Shown here: piece after piece, positions 54,956 through 64,000 of the stretch
Layout of the letters: the number at the start of each line of letters is the position of its first letter
Position numbering within the stretch: the stretch's first letter is position 1
Notes under the pieces: model-generated
What the model saw: the letters and a program-made list of their open reading frames with translations, nothing else
Told to the model about the DNA's origin: nothing
Database searches by the model: none
Source: Dama dama
Lineage: Eukaryota > Chordata > Mammalia > Artiodactyla > Cervidae
Assembly: GCF_033118175.1 (NCBI RefSeq)
Contig: NC_083695.1
Span: 33,497,607 to 33,561,606, forward strand
DNA: 64,000 nucleotides
Direction of reading: 5' to 3'
Translations under genes and position numbers: made by a program

Positions 54956-55335
54956 GGACTTCCCTGGTGGTACAGTGGATGAGAATCTGCCTGCCAATGC
55001 AGGAGACACAGGTCCAATACCTGGTCCTGGAAGGTGCCACAAGCCAAGGAACAGCTAAGCCTGTTCACTGGAACTGCCGAGTCTGCGTGCTGTAACTGCT
55101 AGGCCCACTGCCACAACTGCTGAGCCTGCCTGCCACAAGTACTGCAGCCTGCAAGCTCTAGGCCCACGGGCCGCAACTACTGAAGCCATGTGCGTAGAGC
55201 CTGCGCTCCGCAGCAAGAGAAGCCACCACAGTGAGAAGTCTGCACACACAACTAGAGGATAGCCCCTGCCTACTGCAACTAGAGAAAGCATGCATGCAGC
55301 AGTGAAGACCCAGCATAACCAAAAAAATAAATTAG
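54956..55335 (+). mobile_element. CHR-type SINE, long form
   Basis: GGACTTCCCTGGTGGTACAG, CTGCCTGCCAATGCAGGAGA, then repeated (C)TGC..CACAACTGCTGAGCC phrases and GAAGACCCAGCATAACCAAA before a short A-rich tail. The minus-strand frame over it (55055-55417) is a SINE frame. Confidence 0.85.
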
Positions 55336-56098
55336 TTTTTTCAAAAACTAATGAAAATACATTTTTTAATCCAAAAAAGTTGAAAACATGATTGTAAAAA
55401 TCTAACCCATAGCTCAAGAATCAGATTTCAGGACAGGACATTTATGATGTAAAACTTTGCAGCCTATTGTGATCATGAAAAACAGCATGAGGGTTTCTAG
55501 AACTAATTTGTATTTTTTTAAACTTTATCTTTAAAAAAGCTAAGTCTCTAGAAAATGGTTAGCATCGCTCTCATTTTAGTTCTTTGAAAAATTTATTATA
55601 TTAACTGCATTATTTCCAGAATCAGCATAATTATGCTCTCTGTAAGCCTCTAAAATAATTCAGTAATACTCTTTTACAAATCTCTCATTAATTAGAAATT
55701 TGAAAACTGACTTGTTGATATTAAAGAATTATCATTAATTAAAAATATGATAATAGATGGTTATGTTTGAATCATTACCTTTCAGAAATGCATAAGAAAG
55801 CATTTTACGTGTGGCATTATATAGTATTTGAGATTTCCTTAAGAATAATATGAAAGGTAGGTAGATAAATAGAAATAAGATGCATCATAAATTTCAAATC
55901 ATTGCAGCTTGATGATAGGTTCCTTGAAGATTGTTGTACTATTCTTTTTACTTCTGTATGTACTTAAAATTTTTATGTAATAACTCTATGATCAAGTCTC
56001 TCTTATTTTGAGCATGAGAAACTAAATCCTTAATGTACTGTAAAATTTTAGTTTATTGTATTGGTTATAAGCATATTTTTCCTCCTTTCTATTGATAG
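55336..56098 (+). other. ADK: 3' end of the 12-kb intron
   Basis: AT-rich and unique. It ends in the pyrimidine-rich TTTTTCCTCCTTTCTATTG and ATAG acceptor of the 115-bp exon. Confidence 0.7.
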
Positions 56099-57770
<1,672 letters not shown>

Positions 57771-58360
57771 ATTTTAATATATACACCTATCTTCTCCCAG
57801 TAAAAAAATGTTTCAAGAACTTATATTTATTAAAATTCAGTTAAGTGAATCCACTTTGACTTGTTTTGAAATTTTGGAGATATTGTCAGTCTAGAAATGT
57901 CTTTCCTGAAAATAAATAAATAAATAAATAAATTTTACTTACCAAGTACCATGCTTGAATAAAATAAATTTATCTGATTATGAGCAAGTAGAATTCAGAA
58001 GTAAGTTACTTTGTTATTTTTAAACTTCAAGAAGGAAACCTCACTTCTGTGTTTACTCAGCCATCTATTTTATAACTGTCATAGAATAGGAGTTTCATCT
58101 AGTAAACAAAACATTTATTCATTGAAATGAGTAATATTGTCACTATGATGCTGCCTACTGTTAAAGCCAAAATAAAAAACCTTTAAATATTCTCTGAATC
58201 ATTAGGATTAAAACCAATCAGCTCATTAATAACTGTTATAAACAATAGCAATTATTACTTTTGTGTTTATTCAGTACTCTGCAGAACACTGAAATTTAAG
58301 GTAGCCTTAAAGATCTAGCTGAGAAATAAAATTGGTACACATCAAAATGTGAATACATGC
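57771..58360. other. Intron with (AAAT)n
   Basis: Low-copy sequence. A tetranucleotide tract lies at 57909-57932. Confidence 0.5.
57909..57932 (+). repeat. (AAAT)n microsatellite
   Basis: About six perfect AATA/AAAT units. Confidence 0.95.
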
Positions 58361-58365
58361 ATTAA

Positions 58366-58575
58366 AAGTCACTTCCGTCGTGTCCGACTCTCTGCGACCC
58401 TGTGGCCTATATAGCCCACCAGGCTCCTCTGTCCATGGGTTACTTCAGGCAAGAATACTGGAGTGGGTTGCCATTTCCTTCTCCAGGGGATCTTCCCAAC
58501 CCAGGGAAGAAACCCATGTCTCTTATGTCTCTTGCATTGGCAGGTGGGTTCTTTTCCACTAGCACCACATGGAAA
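58366..58575 (-). mobile_element. Bov-tA SINE
   Basis: GTGTCCGACTCTCTGCGACC, CCATTTCCTTCTCCAGGGGA, CTTGCATTGGCAGGTGGGTT. Frames of about 60-73 codons on both strands are SINE frames. Confidence 0.9.
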
Positions 58576-59689
58576 ACTCAGTGAACACAACAGAGTATAA
58601 TTATATTTCTTAATTATTGGTACAGACTATATGGGAGATATAGAAGGAGATCAGTAAATCTTGAAGAAAGATGCTATAGAGAATATGTAATAGGTTTTTT
58701 GTTGAATTAAATATATAAGCCTGAAATACGTAAAAGAAGAAACTGTTGTCAAATTGTGGGAAGAAGGAACCCTACAGTTAATTTATTTCAACTTTCTTAT
58801 TTTAGAATTGTCAAAATCAAGATTGAGAAGTTTACTTAAAATTATGTTTTGAAATTAATTCAGCGAGTGGTAAATAGTGAAGTGGGATGATAAATGAAAT
58901 GAGATTTGTCATGAGTTAATAATTGTGGAAGCTGGGTGATAGGATATATGGGGGATGGTTATTATGTTATTACTTCCACCTCTACATATGTTTTAAAATC
59001 TCCATAATTAAAAGTGAATGAAACAGAAAGAAAAGTAAAAAAAAAAATAATTTTTCAGACAAAATTCAGAGATATTAAGGACCTTTCCTAAGATACATTG
59101 ATATTCTTGCTAAGTCTTGAATTTTAGGAGGAACTTAAAGAAAGGAGGGCCGTCCAGTCAAAGAAGATCATGTAAGCAAAGGCACCAGGTAGTATATAAT
59201 CTTTAATTGTTGTGACAGGAAAAGCCATGTTGTAAATGTGTACAAGGGAGAAAAGGGTCATGAAAAGAGAGCCCTGCATTGATAATAACTACCTGGATTG
59301 CTGTCTTCCTATACTTTGTAGCCTCTTCCTGTCAGCACTGATCTCTTTGGAAAAGTGAAAAACATGCAGATTTTTTTATCTTACAGGAACTGGTATACTG
59401 CCTTCAGATTCAAAACATGCAATTTGTTGCTCTTTATGGAGACATTTATTTTAAGGCTTTATATATTCCAGATCTACATATTGTACAAGTGTCTTCCTCA
59501 TTGTGAATTTGCACAATTTTCCCAAAATTGAAACCTTTAAAATTAGCCTCCCCTTCCTGTGACTGAATTTCCTTGTCAACTCATTTTGTTCTTTATTAAA
59601 TCTATTAAACCATGCTTAGGGATGCTTACCAGCAGGAATTTATTTGAGGAAAGACACTGGCTAATCTTTGCTGTTCCTACTCTATGAAA
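58576..59689. other. Intron, nothing recognised
   Basis: Low-copy sequence, with an A-run at 59037-59047. Confidence 0.5.
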
Positions 59690-60330
59690 ATGAACTTAAA
59701 TTAGAGGATGCACTATATCTGCAATGCATGATAAATACAAGATGGATAGAGAATCTGTTCAGCGGTGTCAGCTACAAAAGCAAACATGATAAATGTTAAT
59801 GCAGTTTTGAGCCCTGGGATAAGCTATTCAATGCAGAAGCATAGCTGAATCTCTTTGCTGTGTTGTTATTCATGGCAGCCAAATAAATGTCAATAATAAA
59901 AGAGAATTAAAGATTTTCATTTCCCAGAGGCAATCCTCTAATACGGCTTGATCTTTCATTTCATTTGTAATTCGTTCTCATGTCAGGATGCAATCATTCG
60001 CCAGGCTCTGGGTGTCATGTTAAGTCATTTAATAATGATTAAGAACATAAAAATGCTTGGCCTGTGGGGCAATTCACAGAAGAGATGCCAATTTGTTATT
60101 GTTTTTCCTCCTTTCCTCTTGAATATGGATCAGCTTTTTCCCACCTCCTAGCATTAAACTAATGGAAGATGGGGGGAAAAAGTATCCCTTAATTTACTAT
60201 AAGTGACATTCCAGAATGGCACAAAGCAGTGCTAACACACTTATTAAAACACTAATTAGGAATCATTGTTCCTTAAACCTTGCGCTGTAGAGTACTTTTA
60301 AATGATCATTGCTAAGTTTGTGGCATTTAG
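59690..60330. promoter_or_regulatory. Repeat-free block, candidate conserved noncoding element
   Basis: About 640 bp without any transposon signature, with AT-rich factor-like words: CACTAATTAGGAATCATTGTTCC (homeodomain core TAATTAG next to a SOX-like CATTGTT), AATAATGATTAAGA and CATTTGTAATTCG. Function is inference only; no conservation data are available to me. Confidence 0.3.
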
Positions 60331-61214
60331 CAATAATGTAACAAAATTAGTTTCCTTGGTATTTAATTCTGGAGACCTTTCTCCTTTTGAGATAGAGTCT
60401 AGATAAACTGTTTTCTCTTGTATTATAAATATAATTTTTTGAATTCCTCTTTCATAAATTGCTTGTGAATCTAAAGACTTTTACCCTTACTCCTTTTTTT
60501 TTTTTTTTTTTTTTTTGGTCACTTCTGTTTCATTTGGGAATCCATCCTCTATCCTTCCAGCCCAGAGGTTTTGTCACATACTAATCATTGGTTCATTGCT
60601 TGCAGGCTAATTGAGTTCTGTGCTTTTGGGGGAATGAGGGGATTGGAGAGGGACTGGAAAGTAATGAGTAAGAGACTAGGGATGAAGGCAGAAAGAAAAG
60701 AAAAGTTGATTCTATCCATTTTGATCCTTTTAATAAATGTTGAATGAACCTGTTGGTAACATGGGAGTCAGGTTAGGGAAATCATTTCTGTGTCTATAAA
60801 CTTTAGAAAAACTAAGACTGAAGATTACCTACCACAAAGCAGCTGCTAATAAGGTCTTCAAATATTAACATCTTACTAAAATAAGGATTGTAGTGGAAAA
60901 AAAGATTTTCTACATACACATGTATAAATATATACATATATGCACATATATACATATTTATATCTTTGTAGCAAGTTTGTTTTTCCAAGTTTCTGTACTA
61001 AATATATCACTGAAAATTGGAAGAAGCAATAGGACTTTTGTTCTGAATTGAAAATAACACATTTTACACAGTAGCTGTGATGAGACAATGAAATAAGTAC
61101 ACTGAATAATAAACTGTAGACTTTTGTGAATACTTCCAGAGTGCTTTCCGATCTGTTTGAATTGTAATTGTGCCCTAAAAGAAAAAAACAGACTTGGTCA
61201 GAGTTTCTTAATTG
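60331..61214. other. Intron with long T-run
   Basis: T23 at 60494-60516, and an alternating TATACATATA-type stretch at about 60915-60965. No gene accepted. Confidence 0.5.
60494..60516 (+). repeat. Poly(T) tract, 23 bases
   Basis: It could be the A-tail of a minus-strand retrocopy. The sequence to its right (GGTCACTTCTGTTTCATTTG) was not recognised. Confidence 0.9.
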
Positions 61215-61345
61215 GAAAACTGGTGCTGTTATATTAGAATCACCTAATGGGCTTTTGGTAAATATTGCCCTCCCTTCATAAAAACACCTTCCCCTCAACC
61301 TGATACATCCCTGTGAGGAGTTAGAATATATATTCTCAAGAAGAT
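61200..61345. mobile_element. Possible MER5-type hAT fragment, left part
   Basis: CAGAGTTTCTTAATTGG and AGAATCACCTAATGGGCTTT resemble non-autonomous hAT MER5 elements. CACTTTGAGAGACACTGGAT at 61667 would be the other end, with a Bov-tA between them. Confidence 0.35.
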
Positions 61346-61430
61346 GTGTAAGAATGGAGGTGATAGTCTGGGGGAAGAGAAGTGCAAGGTTGTGAATTTG
61401 TTGAAAAAACTCCCTAAGTTGATAATGTGT

Positions 61431-61626
61431 CTGCACTTAGTCACTCAGTCAAGTCCGACTCTTTGCGGGTCCATGGGCTGTAGCCTGCCAGGCTCCTCTG
61501 ATCGTGGAATTCTCCAGACAAGAGTACTGAAATAGCCATTCCCTTCTCCATGGAACCTTCCCAACCCAGGAATCTTACCCAGATCTCCAGCATTGCAGAC
61601 AGATTCTTTACTGTTTTAGCCACCAG
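61431..61626 (-). mobile_element. Bov-tA SINE
   Basis: CAGTCAAGTCCGACTCTTTG, CTCCATGGAACCTTCCCAAC, CCAGCATTGCAGACAGATTC. Confidence 0.9.
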
Positions 61627-62689
61627 CCCCTTAGGTGATATAGCAATGCTACTATCCTCTTCTCTCACTTTGAGAGACACTGGATTAGGTGATTTGATAA
61701 CCTTGCTTCAAGTTCTGTGATCCTGTGGGATAATGGAAACAAAATCTTCTAGCAGCTAAGCATCTAATGCTTCAATAAGTCAGGCCTTGTTGGTCCTCTT
61801 TCTCCATAAATCACAAGGTAACAAGGACTCACCCACAATGAAAAGCAATCTGTACACATACTACTTTACGTAGTCTCCGGCCTCTAGGGAGTTTGTAATT
61901 TAGGATAGTCACGTCATAGTGTCTTTTCTCGTTTTCTTATGAGGAAATGGGGCTATTGAAGTTTTTTGTCTTCATGTTCTTGAGTCCTTAAACTTGTCAC
62001 CCCATTTACTAGTTAAGTTTTCATGTTCTTTGAAAACAGTCAGGGCTGTCTATTACTCTCTAAGAAAAGCTCAGTGTGATTTGCAATTCGGGTAGGCATA
62101 AAGCACAGAAGGTGTGCAAAAGAAAATGCAAACTCTAAAGGAAAAACAATCTCAGCAGCTGAAAGAGTAATGTCAGCACATCATCACAACTCCTACTGCT
62201 ACAAAATATTATTATAAATCACTTTGAAAATGTTCTCCACTACAGCCAAACCAATTTTAAATCTTGTTCTTATTGGCATAGGTACTGGTAATGATGTGGA
62301 TGGAACAAATTAAATAGCATTCTTTCAGAACATCTATGCATGGCTTTCTTAGGGAAAACTTCTTACCAGATGAGGTTTTATACAATATGAATTTTTCTTA
62401 ACTTTTAATGTAAAAAGGTAACTTCTTAACTCATGTTCCATTTTAAATGTTTTGTAACCACAAAAGACAAAGTCCTTTAATTAATCCAAAAGTTGAAAAT
62501 AATCTAGAATGACATATGTGGAACTGTCCTGTTCCTGACAAAGTATTATCTTTGGGGCATGGTTTGTATGGTTTAGTGATCTCAGGCTTGTCAAGAAATG
62601 AGACTTCTTTCAACACCCACCTTTCTATCAAAGCTAGAAAGCAAAATGGAAGACAGCCTACCCTAGGCAAAGGTTAGCCTTATCATAGA
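61627..62689. other. Intron, nothing firmly recognised
   Basis: The first 65 bases may close the hAT fragment. The remainder is low-copy. Confidence 0.45.
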
Positions 62690-63480
62690 ATTTATTTTTG
62701 GAAGGACCTTTATTCAGATTTATTAAGGTATAGATTACATATGGTAGAATGCACATACATTTTACCAATTAACATGGAACAGCCACTGTAATCAAAATAT
62801 AAAATATCTTGTATGGTTTGTTTTGAAATATAGTATGGATACACAACTGGTTCAGATTTTCATTATGTTGGCACATCATACCTATGATTTTCATACCTAT
62901 GCCAGTGACCATCAGATCAAGTAAAAGAACCCTTCTAGCACTTTAGAACCCACACCTTGTGCTCCCCTCCTAATCATTACCCCCACCAAATTTACCCATT
63001 ATTTTTGCTTCTACTGCTAACAATTTGTTTTGCTTCTTTTTAAAATAGAATCACCCAATATATAGGCTTTTTATCCTGCTCTGTCCCCATACTTTTTAAA
63101 GCACTACCTTCCTTTTTGACAACATGAGATGTTCAACTACTTCTTCATATAACCCCAGCTCCTTTCACAAGCAAATGTTTTTAGAAACCCAAATCTGGGT
63201 ACCAGACATGCTCATTGCTACTTAAGAATCATTGCTTCTAGACCCTCTTACAAATAGATTGGCAGTATATGTATATAAAAAAAAACCATGACTCCACACC
63301 TGTTTATATTTATTTCTCTATCCATGTATATATTTAAATTCCATGAGTTCAGACTAATACCTTTGATTCCAGTCCAACAATAAAGTTCTTTCTGACCTTC
63401 TTCCTTTGCTTATTTATAACTTCTTACTCTGATATTGAAAGTTCTGGTTTTGTTATATAAGCTATACTTACTATTTGTTT
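62690..63480 (-). mobile_element. Ancient L1 3'-UTR remnant
   Basis: TTATTAAGGTATAGATTACA, ACAGCCACTGTAATCAAAAT and TGAGTTCAGACTAATACCTT are the reverse of an old L1M 3'-UTR, strongly decayed. Confidence 0.55.
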
Positions 63481-63497
63481 CTTCCTAAAGTAGTTTT

Positions 63498-63708
63498 GTT
63501 TTGGGGCTTCCCTGGTGCAGTGGTAAGAAGTCTGCCTGCCAATACAGGAGATACATATTCAATCCTTGGGTCGGGAAGAGCCTCTGGGGACGGAAGTGAC
63601 AACCCACTCTAGTATTCTTGCCTGGGAAATCCTATAGAGAGAGGACCCTAGCAGGCTACAGTCCATGGGGTCGCAAAACAGTTGGACACAACTTAGCAAC
63701 TCAACAAC
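63498..63708 (+). mobile_element. Bov-tA SINE with TSD
   Basis: GGGGCTTCCCTGGTGCAGTG, GGGTCGGGAAGAGCCTCTGG, CAGTCCATGGGGTCGCAAAA. TSD AAAGTAGTTTT at 63487-63497 and 63709-63719. Confidence 0.93.
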
Positions 63709-63792
63709 AAAGTAGTTTTTAATTGCTTTCCCAAACCCTTGACATACAGTGTTAGTTTACAGTTATTTTTGTCTTTGACCCTACAGTATCTA

Positions 63793-64000
63793 GTCAGTTC
63801 AGTTCAGTCGTATCCAACTCTTTGTGACCCCATGAACTGTAGCACGCCAGGCTTTCCTATCCATTCCCAACTCCCGGAGTTTGTTCAAACCATGTCAGTT
63901 GAGTCAGTGGTGCCATCCAACCATCTCATCCTCTGTCATCCCTTCTCCTGCCCTCAATCTTTCCCAGCATCATGGTCTTTTTCAATGAGTCAGCTCTTTG
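63793..64000 (-). mobile_element. BovB LINE 3' end, runs off the window
   Basis: CAGTTCAGTTCAGTCGTATC, CATCCTCTGTCATCCCTTCT and TTTCCCAGCATCATGGTCTT are the reverse of the BovB 3' end. Its length beyond 64000 is unknown. Confidence 0.92.

Larger units (their letters stand above)
44024..56098 (+). other. ADK: ADK intron between the two visible exons (12,075 bp)
   Basis: It runs from GTGAGT to TTGATAG and is bounded by two exons whose codons join in frame. It holds an X-box-like site near its 5' end, MIR and CHR SINEs in the middle, and a cluster of BovB copies in its 3' third. Confidence 0.92.

Noticed and set aside
55055..55417. 120-codon minus-strand frame with Ala/Arg-rich end
   Set aside because: Lies over a CHR SINE with repeated CTGC phrases; family-wide frame.
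61344..61680. Two frames around 61,440-61,680
   Set aside because: Bov-tA sequence.

Overview
This is ruminant nuclear DNA, most likely bovid. BovB (RTE-type) LINEs, ruminant L1 LINEs of the L1_BT kind, tRNA-derived Bov-tA SINEs and older CHR-type cetartiodactyl SINEs occur throughout. That combination is diagnostic of ruminants, but I cannot fix the species. There is no bacterial, viral or organellar gene content.

The only host gene supported is ADK (adenosine kinase), on the + strand. Two internal coding exons are visible: a 36-bp micro-exon (43988-44023, encoding EAATFAREQGFE) and a 115-bp exon (56099-56213, containing [15 protein letters not shown]). Both have canonical splice sites, they join in frame, and together they match the C-terminal half of the PfkB-family enzyme. 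The rest is intron: at least 43,987 bp upstream of the micro-exon, 12,075 bp between the exons, and at least 7,787 bp downstream. ADK introns are known to be extremely long in mammals, which fits.

Layout. 1-3300: old L1, CHR, L2 and other remnants. 3294-6245: a Bov-tA, then a three-layer nest (ruminant L1 inside BovB inside an ancient L1 3' end). 6250-12215: ancient L1 pieces and a decayed 2.4-kb BovB. 13871-22443: an L1-rich block with a 2.1-kb minus-strand L1, a short 3' L1 fragment and a 4-kb L1 with a 5' inversion (twin priming). 22460-36440: mostly low-copy AT-rich intron with scattered SINEs and old repeats. 36456-37970: minus-strand BovB plus a short inverted 3' fragment. 37971-43987: intron with few repeats, then a decayed L1 3' end ahead of the micro-exon. 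44024-56098: intron with MIR, CHR and a BovB cluster at 50208-53638 that contains a probable L1 3' transduction. 56214-64000: ancient L1, SINEs and a repeat-poor stretch that may hold conserved regulatory sequence.

No new system is evident. The most interesting signals are retrotransposition records (nest, twin priming, transduction, a frameshift shared by two L1 copies), a long inverted L1 pair able to fold in the pre-mRNA, and an RFX/X-box-like site just downstream of the ADK micro-exon. Repeat family names come from recognition by eye, and boundaries are good to roughly 5-30 bp unless a target-site duplication (TSD) fixes them.
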